Origin: Brevibacterium casei CIP 102111 | GTDB taxonomy: Bacteria > Actinomycetota > Actinomycetes > Actinomycetales > Brevibacteriaceae | NCBI RefSeq assembly: GCF_900169275.1 | Contig: NZ_FXZC01000005.1 | Span: forward strand, 62,001-126,000 | Direction of reading: 5' to 3' | DNA length: 64,000 bases | In this document: positions 51,621 to 60,145 of the stretch, piece after piece | Layout of the letters: every line of letters starts with the position of its first letter | Numbering within the stretch: the first letter of the stretch is position 1 | The notes under the pieces: generated by a model | What the model was told of the DNA's origin: nothing | Database searches by the model: none | What the model saw: the letters and a program-made list of their open reading frames with translations, nothing else | Translations under genes and position numbers: made by a program

Positions 51621-53144
51621 ATGTCAGATACCGCGAGCACCCCGCTGCTCGACATCCGCGGCGCCGGGAAGTCGTTCCCCGGCGTCCGCGCCCTTGCCGA
51701 TGTCGATCTCGATCTCCGCCCCGGCGAAGTCCTCGGACTCGTCGGGGAGAACGGAGCCGGGAAGTCGACGCTGATGAAGCTGCTCTCCGGGGTCTACACG
51801 CCCGACACCGGAGAGTTCCGCATCGACGGGAAGCCGGTGTGCATCGGATCGACGACCGAGGCCGAACGCCTCGGCATCGCGATCATCCACCAGGAGTTCA
51901 ACCTCGTCGACGACCTCACCGTCGCCCAGAACATCTACCTCGGCCGGGAACCGCGGATCGGTCCCTTCATCAGCGAACGTCGGCTCAACCGGGATGCCGC
52001 GGCGCTCCTGGCAAGGCTCGGTCTCACCCTCGACCCGAAGGCGGTCGTCGGTCGCCTCACCGTGGCTGCGCAGCAGATGGTCGAGATCGCCAAAGCGCTC
52101 AACCAGGACGCGCGGATCCTCATCATGGACGAGCCGACCGCCGCCCTCAACGATGAGGAGGTCGAGATCCTCCACGGCCTCATCCGCCGCTTCGTCACGC
52201 CCGAGACCGGGGTCATCTACATCTCCCACCGAATGCCCGAGCTCAAGGCGATCACTCAGCGCATCACCGTCATCCGCGACGGAGAGAAGATCGGAACCGT
52301 GCCCACAGCGACGACGGACATGCCCGAAGTCATCCGGATGATGGTCGGACGCGAACTCGACGCCGTCACCGAGGTCCCGAGCTATCAGGGCACCGCCGAG
52401 GTGGTCCTCGAGGTCCGCGACCTGGCGACGAAGGCGAAACTCAAGGGCATCAGCTTCGGCCTGCGGCGCGGAGAGATCCTCGGTCTGGCCGGGCTCATGG
52501 GCGCCGGGCGGACGGAGACGGCGCGGGCGATCATCGGTGCCGACCCGCTTTCGGCGGGCGAGATCCGCTTCGGAGGCAGGCGCGTGCGCATCCCCAATCC
52601 CGCCGCCGCGGCACGGATGGGCATCTGCTATCTCTCCGAGGACCGCAAGCAGCTCGGCGTCCTCACCGGACAGAGCGTGCGCGACAACATCGCCCTGCCG
52701 AGTCTGCGCCGCTTCAGCCGCGCCGGCTTCACCGACGAACGGCGGATCGACGCCGCTGCCCGTGACTTTGTCTCCACCCTGAAGATCCGGACCCCGTCGA
52801 TCCAGCAGATCCTCGAGCGGCTCTCCGGCGGCAACCAGCAGAAGGTCGCGATCGCCAAATGGCTCGTGCGCGACTGCGACGTCTTCATCTTCGACGAACC
52901 CACCCGCGGCATCGACGTCGGGGCGAAGGCGGAGATCTACGCGCTCCTGCGCGAACTCAGCCGGCAGGGCAAGTCGATCATCGTCATCTCCTCCGAACTG
53001 CCCGAGGTCCTCCTGCTCTCCCACCGCATCGCGGTGCTCAGCGAAGGCCACCTCACCGGCATCCTCGACGCCGCCGAGGCGACGCAGGACTCGATCATGG
53101 AACTCGCCACCCGGTACACCGAATCGATGGGAATCGTGGCCTGA
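51621..53144 (+). CDS. Sugar ABC transporter ATPase, RbsA/MglA type (probable L-fucose importer)
   Basis: This 507-residue protein has two ABC domains. The first has a full Walker A GENGAGKST and DEPTAAL; the second has a degenerate Walker A (GLMGAGRTE), a full signature LSGGNQQKV and FDEPTRGIDVGAK, the usual asymmetry for the CUT2 sugar family. GAGGAGTCCCGCCAG precedes ATG 51621. It is the first gene of a three-gene importer unit with the operator palindrome overlapping its -10 box. Confidence 0.93.
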   Translation: MSDTASTPLLDIRGAGKSFPGVRALADVDLDLRPGEVLGLVGENGAGKSTLMKLLSGVYTPDTGEFRIDGKPVCIGSTTEAERLGIAIIHQEFNLVDDLTVAQNIYLGREPRIGPFISERRLNRDAAALLARLGLTLDPKAVVGRLTVAAQQMVEIAKALNQDARILIMDEPTAALNDEEVEILHGLIRRFVTPETGVIYISHRMPELKAITQRITVIRDGEKIGTVPTATTDMPEVIRMMVGRELDAVTEVPSYQGTAEVVLEVRDLATKAKLKGISFGLRRGEILGLAGLMGAGRTETARAIIGADPLSAGEIRFGGRRVRIPNPAAAARMGICYLSEDRKQLGVLTGQSVRDNIALPSLRRFSRAGFTDERRIDAAARDFVSTLKIRTPSIQQILERLSGGNQQKVAIAKWLVRDCDVFIFDEPTRGIDVGAKAEIYALLRELSRQGKSIIVISSELPEVLLLSHRIAVLSEGHLTGILDAAEATQDSIMELATRYTESMGIVA

Positions 53145-54191
53145 ATGAACACCGAACTCGCCTCCGCCCCCGCGTCGCAGACGACCGCAGCGTCGTCGCC
53201 GAGTCGGCCGGCGGGCACCCGCAGCCGGTGGCGCAACTCGCTGCAGCAGCTGCTCGCCGTCGCCAGTCTCGTCATCATCGTCATCGTCTTCGCGATCATC
53301 AATCCCGACTCGTTCCTCACCCTGACCAACCTCTCGACGATCCTCACCACGGTGACGACGGTCGGGCTGCTCGCCCTCGGCGTCACGTTCATCATCATCA
53401 CCGGCGGCATCGACCTCTCGGTGGGAACGGGCATGATCCTCTGCGGAGTCATGGCCGGGGTCTTCATCACGAACATGGGCCTGCCGCTGCCCGTCGGCAT
53501 CGCCCTGACGATCGGCTTCGGCGGGCTCATCGGGCTCATCAACGGATTCAACGTCGCCGTCCTCGGGCTCCCGTCCTTCATCGCCACACTCGGGATGATG
53601 ATGGTCACGCAGGGGCTCTCCCTCGTCATCAGCGGCACGAAGCCGATCTACTTCACCGAAGAGCCGGGGTTCGGGGCGATCATGAATGCCTCGCTCGTGC
53701 CGGGGATGCGCCTGCCCCTGGGCACCGTGCTCTTCCTCGTCCTCATCGTCGTCTCCGTGATCATCCTGCAGCGCACCCTCATCGGACGCACGGCCTTCGC
53801 GATCGGATCGAATGAGCGGGCCACCCGGCTCTCGGGCGTCAACGTCCGGGCGTGGCTCATCTCCGTCTACGTCCTCTGCGGCCTCTTCGTCGGCCTCGCC
53901 GGGGTGCTCTCGGCCTCCCGTCTCAGCTCGGCTCAGCCCACCGGCGGCGCCGGCATCGAGCTGCAGGCGATCGCCGCGGTGATCATCGGCGGCACCTCGC
54001 TCGCCGGCGGCCGGGGGTCGATGATCGGCACGGTCATCGGCGCGCTCATCATGGCCGTCCTCGACAACGGCCTGCGGATGGCAGGGGTCGCCCAGGAATG
54101 GCAGCAGGTCGCCATCGGCGTCGTCGTCCTCCTCGCCGTCTACCTCGACATCGTCCGGAAGAAGAACTCGGCGAGCGGGTCCTCGACCTAG
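53145..54191 (+). CDS. Sugar ABC transporter permease, RbsC type
   Basis: This 348-residue membrane protein has about eight to ten hydrophobic segments and the CUT2 permease motifs GLLALGVTFIIITGGIDLSVG and GGTSLAGGRGSMIGTVIGAL. The ATG directly follows the TGA of the ATPase gene without a gap. It forms the homodimeric channel for the importer. Confidence 0.92.
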   Translation: MNTELASAPASQTTAASSPSRPAGTRSRWRNSLQQLLAVASLVIIVIVFAIINPDSFLTLTNLSTILTTVTTVGLLALGVTFIIITGGIDLSVGTGMILCGVMAGVFITNMGLPLPVGIALTIGFGGLIGLINGFNVAVLGLPSFIATLGMMMVTQGLSLVISGTKPIYFTEEPGFGAIMNASLVPGMRLPLGTVLFLVLIVVSVIILQRTLIGRTAFAIGSNERATRLSGVNVRAWLISVYVLCGLFVGLAGVLSASRLSSAQPTGGAGIELQAIAAVIIGGTSLAGGRGSMIGTVIGALIMAVLDNGLRMAGVAQEWQQVAIGVVVLLAVYLDIVRKKNSASGSST

Positions 54192-54261
54192 GAAGGCCCA
54201 CCGTCCCATCACGTTCCACCACGGCACCCACACACCGCCTCATCATTCGAAGGAGAACACC

Positions 54262-55230
54262 ATGAGGACCAGCAAGCTGCTCACCTCGCTCGCGGCTCTC
54301 TCTGCCGCAGCGCTCATCGCCACCGGCTGCGGGTCGGGCGGATCAGGTGGGGGAGGTGAGGGCGAACGGACCATCGCGATCATCTCCAAGGGCTACCAGC
54401 ACCAGTTCTGGCAGACCGTGAAGAAGGGCGCCGAGGAGAAGGCGAAGGAGCTCGGGGTGACCGTGACCTTCGAGGGCCCCGACAGCGAGACCGACGTCGA
54501 ACAGCAGGTCACCCAGCTGCAGGGAGCCCTCGACAAGCAGCCCGACGCCGTCGCCATCGCCGCGCTCGACAGCAAGGCCGTCATCCCTCTGCTCCAGCAG
54601 GCGCAGTCGAGTGACATCCCCGTCATCGCCTTCGACTCCGGCGTCGACAGCGACATCCCGCTCACCACGGTCGCCACCGACAACAAGGCGGCCGCGGCCG
54701 AGGATGCGAAGAAGCTCGCCGAAGCCCTCGACGGGAAGGGCAAGGTCGGCATCGTCACCCATTCGGAGACCGCGCAGACCGGTGTCGACCGGCGCGACGG
54801 CTTCGTCGAGTACCTCGAGGCCAACGAACCGGGCATCGAGATCGTCGCGGAGCAGAACGCCGACGGCGACCAGGCGAAGTCCGCGGATGCGACGAAGGCG
54901 ATGCTCCAGTCGAACAAGGACCTCGCCGGCCTCTACGGCACGAACGAAGGCGCGGCGATCGGCGTCGTCCAGGGCGTCAAGGAGCTCGGGAACACCGATG
55001 TCACCGTCGTCGGATTCGACTCCGGCAAGGCGCAGATCGATGCGATCAAGGACGGCTCGATGCTCGGAGCGGTGACGCAGAGCCCGCTCGACATCGGCGG
55101 AAAGACCGTCCAGGCCGCCGTCGACGCCATCGACGGCAAAGAGCTCGAGAAGGAGATCCCGACGAGCTTCTACTGGTACGACAAGTCGAACATCGGGGAC
55201 CCGAAGATCGCCGAGCTGCTCTACGAATGA
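54262..55230 (+). CDS. Sugar-binding lipoprotein of the ABC importer
   Basis: This 322-residue protein has a lipoprotein signal (TGC at Cys 23) followed by a Gly/Ser linker and a type I periplasmic-binding domain: ISKGYQHQFWQTVKKGAEEKAKELGV, PDAVAIAALDSKAVIPLL and DVTVVGFDSGKAQIDAIKDG. This is the RbsB/LacI-like ligand-binding fold used by CUT2 systems. Binding L-fucose is inferred from the regulon. AAGGAGAACACC precedes the ATG. Confidence 0.9.
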   Translation: MRTSKLLTSLAALSAAALIATGCGSGGSGGGGEGERTIAIISKGYQHQFWQTVKKGAEEKAKELGVTVTFEGPDSETDVEQQVTQLQGALDKQPDAVAIAALDSKAVIPLLQQAQSSDIPVIAFDSGVDSDIPLTTVATDNKAAAAEDAKKLAEALDGKGKVGIVTHSETAQTGVDRRDGFVEYLEANEPGIEIVAEQNADGDQAKSADATKAMLQSNKDLAGLYGTNEGAAIGVVQGVKELGNTDVTVVGFDSGKAQIDAIKDGSMLGAVTQSPLDIGGKTVQAAVDAIDGKELEKEIPTSFYWYDKSNIGDPKIAELLYE

Positions 55231-55248
55231 TCCGCTCGGAGGACGGCG

Positions 55249-55313
55249 CGACCGCCTCGGCGAGGACGGACTCCCACCTCGCCGGGGTGCGGTCGTCTCC
55301 GCCGAGGCGGTCG
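55249..55313 (+). terminator. Long inverted repeat between the importer and its regulator
   Basis: CGACCGCCTCGGCG and CGCCGAGGCGGTCG (55249-55262 and 55300-55313) are exact complements with a 37-base loop. It lies after the binding-protein gene and ends 5 bases before the -10 box of the regulator gene. Confidence 0.65.
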
Positions 55314-55318
55314 TGTAC

Positions 55319-55324
55319 TAGGTT
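55319..55324 (+). promoter_or_regulatory. Leaderless -10 box (TAGGTT) of the GntR-family gene
   Basis: TAGGTT is followed by 6 bases and the ATG at 55331, with no ribosome binding site. Confidence 0.5.
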
Positions 55325-55330
55325 GGGGCC

Positions 55331-56038
55331 ATGGCACTGACGGACGACGCGCTCGACAAGATCAAGGACCTCATCGTCTCCGGCGAGCTTCGGCCCGGCG
55401 ACCGACTGCCGCCGGAGGCCGAGCTCGCTGAACGCCTCGGCCTGTCACGGAACTCGCTGCGCGAGGCGGTCAAGGCCCTCGACTTCATCAACGTCCTCGA
55501 CGTCCGCCGGGGATCGGGCACCTACGTCACCTCGCTCTCGGCCGAAGACCTCACCGAGGCGGTGTCCTTCCTCGTCGACGTCCACGCCTCCGGGTCGCTC
55601 AAGGAGATCCTCGAGGTCCGTCGGATCTTCGAGGCCGAGACCGCGTATCGGGCGGCCGAGCGGATCGACGAGGAGGGTCTCGCTCAGCTGCGGCAGACGA
55701 TCAGCGACACGGATCCCGCCTCGGTCGAGTCCCTCGTCGCCCACGACTTCGAGTTCCATTCGACGATCGCGAAGCATTCGGGCAACGCCTACCTGGCGGC
55801 GATGCTCGAGGCCGTGTCGATGAAGACGACCCGGGCCAGGACGTGGCGGGGGATGACCGAGGCCGGAGCCGTCGAGCGCACGCTCGAGGAGCATCGGCTC
55901 ATCATCGATGCGCTCGCCGCCGGGGACGCCAGGCTGGCCCAGTCGATCATGATCCTTCACGTCTCCGGCGTCCAGCGCTGGGTCGACCACGTCGATGTCG
56001 TCACCGAGGAGGATCTCGACGACATCGCCGAAGCCTGA
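55331..56038 (+). CDS. FadR-type GntR-family regulator of the L-fucose genes
   Basis: This 235-residue protein has a GntR winged helix (LIVSGELRPGDRLPPEAELAERLGLSRNSLREAVKAL, about 15-52) and a C-terminal FCD domain with the Asp/His metal pattern (about 90-220). FCD proteins bind organic or sugar acids. It sits between the importer operon and the divergent-facing catabolic genes, and both sets carry the same palindromic operator type, so it is the best candidate for their repressor. The protein ends 10 bases before the convergent SDR gene. Confidence 0.88.
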   Translation: MALTDDALDKIKDLIVSGELRPGDRLPPEAELAERLGLSRNSLREAVKALDFINVLDVRRGSGTYVTSLSAEDLTEAVSFLVDVHASGSLKEILEVRRIFEAETAYRAAERIDEEGLAQLRQTISDTDPASVESLVAHDFEFHSTIAKHSGNAYLAAMLEAVSMKTTRARTWRGMTEAGAVERTLEEHRLIIDALAAGDARLAQSIMILHVSGVQRWVDHVDVVTEEDLDDIAEA

Positions 56039-56048
56039 GGAAGCCGTC

Positions 56049-56810
56049 TCATTCGGGACGCAGACGCAGTCCCTGCATGCCACCGTCGACGGCGACGGCC
56101 GTGCCCGTCGTCGATCCCTGGAGGGGACTGGCGAGGAAGACGATCGTGCGCGCCACCTCCTCGGGTTCGACGAGGCGACCGTGCGGCTGGCGGGCGTTGA
56201 GCGCCCGCAGCTCCGCCTCGGGGTCCTCGGCCCTGGCCATCAGCCCGGTCATCACCCACGGGGTGTTCGCGGTGCCCGGGCACACGGCGTTGACGCGGAT
56301 GCCCTCACGGACGTGGTCGGCGGCCATGGCCAGCGTCATCGAGTAGATCGCTCCCTTGCTCGCCGAGTAGAGGACACGGTCGGGCAGTCCCGCAGTGGCG
56401 GCGACCGACGAGGTGTTGACGATCGCTGCGTGCTCCGAGCGGCGCAGGTAGGGCAGGGCGGCGGCGGTGACCCGGGCGACGGAGACGACGTTGACGCTGA
56501 GCACACGCTCCCATTCGGCATCGTCGTTGGCATCGACCTGCCCCTGTGCCCCGATCCCCGCGTTGTTGACGACGATGTCGATGCCGCCGAACTCCGCGGC
56601 CGCCGCCTCGACGGCGGCCGCGACGGAGGCACGGTCGGAGACGTCGCAGGCGAGCCCGAGTGCGCCGTCCGGAGCGCCTGCGGGGTTGAGGTCGAGGACG
56701 GCGACGTTCGCCCCGCCGTCGAGAAGGAGCTCGGTCACGGCCCTGCCGATGCCCGATGCGCCACCGGTGACGAGGGCGGTGAGACCGGCGAATTCCGATA
56801 TGGTGCTCAT
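56049..56810 (-). CDS. SDR-family dehydrogenase (probable 2-keto-3-deoxy-L-fuconate dehydrogenase)
   Basis: This 253-residue short-chain dehydrogenase has TGGASGIGRAV (NAD site), NNAGIG, the catalytic Ser in VNTSS, YSASKGA (Tyr-x3-Lys) and a PGTANTPWV loop. In the non-phosphorylating fucose route an SDR oxidises 2-keto-3-deoxy-L-fuconate to 2,4-diketo-3-deoxy-L-fuconate. This gene is next to the FAH hydrolase that would use the product. The assignment comes from context; L-fucose dehydrogenase is the main alternative. Confidence 0.83.
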   Translation of the reverse strand: MSTISEFAGLTALVTGGASGIGRAVTELLLDGGANVAVLDLNPAGAPDGALGLACDVSDRASVAAAVEAAAAEFGGIDIVVNNAGIGAQGQVDANDDAEWERVLSVNVVSVARVTAAALPYLRRSEHAAIVNTSSVAATAGLPDRVLYSASKGAIYSMTLAMAADHVREGIRVNAVCPGTANTPWVMTGLMARAEDPEAELRALNARQPHGRLVEPEEVARTIVFLASPLQGSTTGTAVAVDGGMQGLRLRPE

Positions 56811-56878
56811 GCTGTGCAGCTTTCTCTCTGGAGTCGGATGGTGGAGGTCGACGTCACAGGCCGATGGACGTCGGCCGG

Positions 56879-57760
56879 TCAGTCGAGGAGGAGGTCGGCG
56901 CCGGTCCCGGCGGGAGCGTCGACCCGGAAGTAGGCCTGCCGCTGACGACCGAGTCCCTCGATCTCGACCTCGGAGACATCCCCGGGTTCGAGATAGGGGA
57001 AGCGGCCGGAGAGGGCGACGCCCTGCGGGGTCCCGGTGGAGATGACGTCGCCGGGCTCGAGCTGCATGTACTGGCTCAGCCGCCAGACGATGTCCTCGAC
57101 GGGGAAGATCATGTCAGAGGTGTTCGAGTCCTGCCGGGGCTCCCCGTTGACCCAGCTGGCGAGCCGGAGCCGGTGCGGGTCGATCGCGTCGGCGGTGACG
57201 AGGCAGGGTCCCAGCGGCATCGAGTCCTTGACGACCTTGCCCTTCGACCACTGCCCTCCCGAATGCACCGTCTGGTAGTCGCGTTCGGAGAGGTCGTTGG
57301 CGACGAGGTAGCCGCCGATGACCTCGGCGGCGGCCTCCGGGCTCTCGAGGTAGGCGGCCCGGGCGCCGATGACGACGCCGAGCTCGACCTCCCAGTCGAA
57401 CGTCGTCGCACGCGGCGGGATGCCGATCGGATCATAGGGTCCGGTGATCGTGTTCGGGGTCTTGAGGAAGATGATCGGCTGGGTCGGTGCCGCGGCACCG
57501 GATTCGGCGGCGTGCGCGGCGTAGTTCTGGCCGATGCAGATGACGGCCGAAGGCCGGGCGATCGGTGCGCCGATACGCTGCCCGCTGATGTCGATCTCCG
57601 GCAGGGTGCCGGCCTCGAGCGCCGCGGCCACCTCGGCGGGACCGTCGGGCCAGAACGTCGGGTCGATGTCGGTGACGATGGCGCTGAGGTCGAAGTGTCG
57701 GCCGTCGACGTCGACGACGGGGGTCTCGGCATCGCGGTCGCCGATTCTCATGAGTCTCAT
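56879..57760 (-). CDS. FAH-family hydrolase (probable 2,4-diketo-3-deoxy-L-fuconate hydrolase)
   Basis: This 293-residue protein has FAH motifs IGQNYAAHAAESG, FDWEVELGVVIG (metal ligands), VANDLSERDYQ and LEPGDVISTGTPQGVAL. It would hydrolyse 2,4-diketo-3-deoxy-L-fuconate to pyruvate and L-lactate, the last step of the route. ATG 57760 has AGAGGAGTTGCGA upstream; the frame opens one codon pair earlier with TTG. It differs clearly from the other FAH gene of this window (34583-35425). Confidence 0.85.
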   Translation of the reverse strand: MRLMRIGDRDAETPVVDVDGRHFDLSAIVTDIDPTFWPDGPAEVAAALEAGTLPEIDISGQRIGAPIARPSAVICIGQNYAAHAAESGAAAPTQPIIFLKTPNTITGPYDPIGIPPRATTFDWEVELGVVIGARAAYLESPEAAAEVIGGYLVANDLSERDYQTVHSGGQWSKGKVVKDSMPLGPCLVTADAIDPHRLRLASWVNGEPRQDSNTSDMIFPVEDIVWRLSQYMQLEPGDVISTGTPQGVALSGRFPYLEPGDVSEVEIEGLGRQRQAYFRVDAPAGTGADLLLD

Positions 57761-57823
57761 TCGCAACTCCTCTGTGCTGTCAGGGTCGGGTCGAGTGGAT
57801 GGGCGGTCGGTGGTCGCGGGGCC

Positions 57824-58816
57824 TCACGGGCCCAGCGTCGCAGGGTCGGCGGTGAGGAGTCCCGCGGCGACCGCGCGGGCCCAGAAGTCCTCGGGCGCGG
57901 GGTGGGCGGCGAGCTCGACATTGCGTCTGACCTGGTCAGGTGTGCGCATGCCGAGGGTGACGTTGGTGATCGCGGGGTCCCGGAGGCTGAATTGGACGGC
58001 TGCCGCCGGCAGCGTCGTCCCGCACTCCGCGGCCAATGCTGCGAGCGCCTCGGCCTTGTCGAGGACCTCTCGGGGTGCGTCCTCGTAGTTGTACTTCGCC
58101 TGCCTGCCCGGGTCGGCGTTGGCGAGGATTCCGGAGTTGAAGACGCCGACGTTGACGATACCGACCCCGCGGGAGGCGCACGCCGGGATGAGGTCCTCGC
58201 GACCTCCCTGTTCGAGGAGCGTGTACCGGCCCGCCTGCATGACGACGTCGATGTCGGTCTCGGTGACGAAGCGGGTGAGCATCTCAGCCTGGTTCATCCC
58301 GGCACCCCACGCGCCGATGATCCCCTCGTCGCGCAGGCGTGCGAGTTCGGGCACGGCCCCGTCGATCGCCTCGGTCCAGTGGTCGTCGGGGTCGTGGATG
58401 TAGACGATGTCGATGCGGTCGAGGCCCAGCCTCTCGAGGGACTCCTCGAGGGAGCGGCGGATGCCGTCCGGGGAGTAGTCGCGCACACGGGCCTGGTCGC
58501 CGGGCACGGCGAAGCCCTCGTCGTCCCACTCCTGCGGGTCCTCTGCGGGGCGGATGAGCCGACCGACCTTCGTCGAGACGAGGTACTCCTCACGGGGCTT
58601 GGTCCGCAGCACGTCGCCGAGGCGGCGCTCGCTCAGCCCGAGACCGTAGTGGGGTGCGGTGTCGTAGTACCGGATTCCCAGTGACCAGGCTTCCTCGATC
58701 GCTGAATGGGCGGTCTCGTCGTCGATCTGCCGGTAGAGGTTTCCGATCGGGGCGCCTCCGAATCCGAGCGTGCGCATGTCGTGCAGGCGCTGCACGACGG
58801 AGTTCCTCAGAGTCAT
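57824..58816 (-). CDS. Aldo/keto reductase (probable L-fucose 1-dehydrogenase)
   Basis: This 330-residue AKR has the D-threo-aldose/L-fucose dehydrogenase look: GFGGAPIGNLYRQIDDETAHSAIEEAW, the catalytic Tyr and Lys of YYDTAPHYGLGLSERRLG and YLVSTKVGRL. It would oxidise L-fucose to fucono-1,5-lactone. GGAGGAGCGA precedes the ATG. The start overlaps the lactonase stop by 4 bases, so the two are translated together, consistent with consecutive steps. Confidence 0.85.
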   Translation of the reverse strand: MTLRNSVVQRLHDMRTLGFGGAPIGNLYRQIDDETAHSAIEEAWSLGIRYYDTAPHYGLGLSERRLGDVLRTKPREEYLVSTKVGRLIRPAEDPQEWDDEGFAVPGDQARVRDYSPDGIRRSLEESLERLGLDRIDIVYIHDPDDHWTEAIDGAVPELARLRDEGIIGAWGAGMNQAEMLTRFVTETDIDVVMQAGRYTLLEQGGREDLIPACASRGVGIVNVGVFNSGILANADPGRQAKYNYEDAPREVLDKAEALAALAAECGTTLPAAAVQFSLRDPAITNVTLGMRTPDQVRRNVELAAHPAPEDFWARAVAAGLLTADPATLGP

Positions 58817-59706
58817 TCGCTCCTCCTTGAGAGATAGAAGTCGGCGGCGGTCCCGCCCAGGACGGCGGCGAGGTCCGCCTCGTCGAGGACGGTGCGCAGC
58901 GCGGAGGTCGCAGCCTCCTCCCACACGGGCAGTCCGAGACCGTGGCCGGTCGTCGAGACGGGGTGGTCCGAGCCGTACATCGTCCGGGCCGGACCGAAGG
59001 CCGCGAGAGTGTCGGCCGCATAACGTGCGGCGAGGGCGTTCGCGGCCTCGTCGCTCACCCACCCGGGCACCTGACCGGGGAGTCCGGAGAACTTCACGTG
59101 GAGGCCGGGGTGCAGGGCGAGCGAAGCCATCGCCGCTGCCCAGACGCCGTGCGCGAAGGCCCGATCGGCGGGCAGGGGCTTGCCGAGGTGGTCGATGACG
59201 ACCCGGTCGGCCGAGCCGCGGGCGCTGGCGATCGCGGAGACGAATGTCTCGAGTTCGCTCAGCTGCTCTGCGCGCACGCAGAGGTCGATGCTCAGCCCCG
59301 CGTCGAGGGCGGTCAGGGTTCCGGCGAGCAGCGTGTCGGCGGTCTCCGAGGCTCCGACGGCGAGGTCGCCTGGGGGCCGACCCTCGAAATTGTCCCTCAC
59401 CCCGACGACGAGGGGGTGGGAGCGGAGCCGGTCGACCGCCTCGGCGAGGCCCGGATCGGTGCAGTCGACGGCGGCGACGATGCCGCGGATGAGCGGGGAC
59501 CCGGAGGCGATCCGGGTCAGCCATTCCACCTCGGCGAAGGCCTCATCACGGGCGGCGCCGGCTTCGATGACGATCGCCCCGGTCGCCGCCGTTTCGAGCT
59601 CGCCGGGCCGGGAGGTGTGCGGCAGGTCCGGCAGGCCGGCCATCCACGGGTAGGTGAAGCGGTCGCGGTGCCAGAGGTGGAGATGGGAGTCGATGAGCTC
59701 TGTCAT
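58813..59706 (-). CDS. Amidohydrolase-2 family lactonase (probable L-fuconolactonase)
   Basis: This 297-residue protein of the amidohydrolase superfamily begins IDSHLHLW (HxH metal site at about 8-10), has RGIVAAVDCTDPGLAEA, VIDHLGKPLPA with a His, and YGSDHPVS with the catalytic Asp. These match the fuconolactonase/COG3618 family. It would open the fuconolactone made by the AKR to L-fuconate. ATG 59706 overlaps the FucU stop by 4 bases. Confidence 0.87.
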   Translation of the reverse strand: MTELIDSHLHLWHRDRFTYPWMAGLPDLPHTSRPGELETAATGAIVIEAGAARDEAFAEVEWLTRIASGSPLIRGIVAAVDCTDPGLAEAVDRLRSHPLVVGVRDNFEGRPPGDLAVGASETADTLLAGTLTALDAGLSIDLCVRAEQLSELETFVSAIASARGSADRVVIDHLGKPLPADRAFAHGVWAAAMASLALHPGLHVKFSGLPGQVPGWVSDEAANALAARYAADTLAAFGPARTMYGSDHPVSTTGHGLGLPVWEEAATSALRTVLDEADLAAVLGGTAADFYLSRRSE

Positions 59707-60119
59707 GGCACGACGACTCCGACCGTGAGGAGGAGGTTCGCGTACTGGCGCTGGTCCCCGGTCGCGATGACGAGGCCGAGGTCCCGGCTGCGGGCGAGGT
59801 CGTAGAAGGCGAAGCGCTCGTGCCCGGTGAAGGGCACGTCCGGCAGGATCTCCGTATAGCCGACCACTGCGGGAGCGGTGCCGGCCTCGGCGGTGAGCAT
59901 GAACGCGCATGCTTCGATCGGGATCGTCTGTGCCAGCGGGGCGAGGATCTGGTCGACGGTGAGGAGGCCGGGGGCGACGTTGAGGGCGATCCGGGTCGCG
60001 CCCTCCGCTGAGCCGGTGAGGTGGGGATAGTTGCCGTCGGCGAGGAGGATCGTCGTCCCGTGACCGCACCGGGCGAGGGCGGCGAGGAGTTCGGGGTGGG
60101 TGATCGGGGTGGTGAGCAT
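59703..60119 (-). CDS. fucU: RbsD/FucU-family L-fucose mutarotase
   Basis: This 138-residue protein has the FucU/RbsD pattern: LLAALARCGHGTTILLADGNYP near the start and the C-terminal RFAFYDLARSRDLGLVIATGDQRQYANLLLTVGVV. It speeds alpha/beta conversion of fucose so that the dehydrogenase gets the correct anomer. It is the first of four tightly coupled genes (mutarotase, lactonase, AKR, hydrolase). Confidence 0.9.
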   Translation of the reverse strand: MLTTPITHPELLAALARCGHGTTILLADGNYPHLTGSAEGATRIALNVAPGLLTVDQILAPLAQTIPIEACAFMLTAEAGTAPAVVGYTEILPDVPFTGHERFAFYDLARSRDLGLVIATGDQRQYANLLLTVGVVVP

Positions 60120-60145
60120 GGGCTCTCCTCTGCGTCGGTGCGGGG

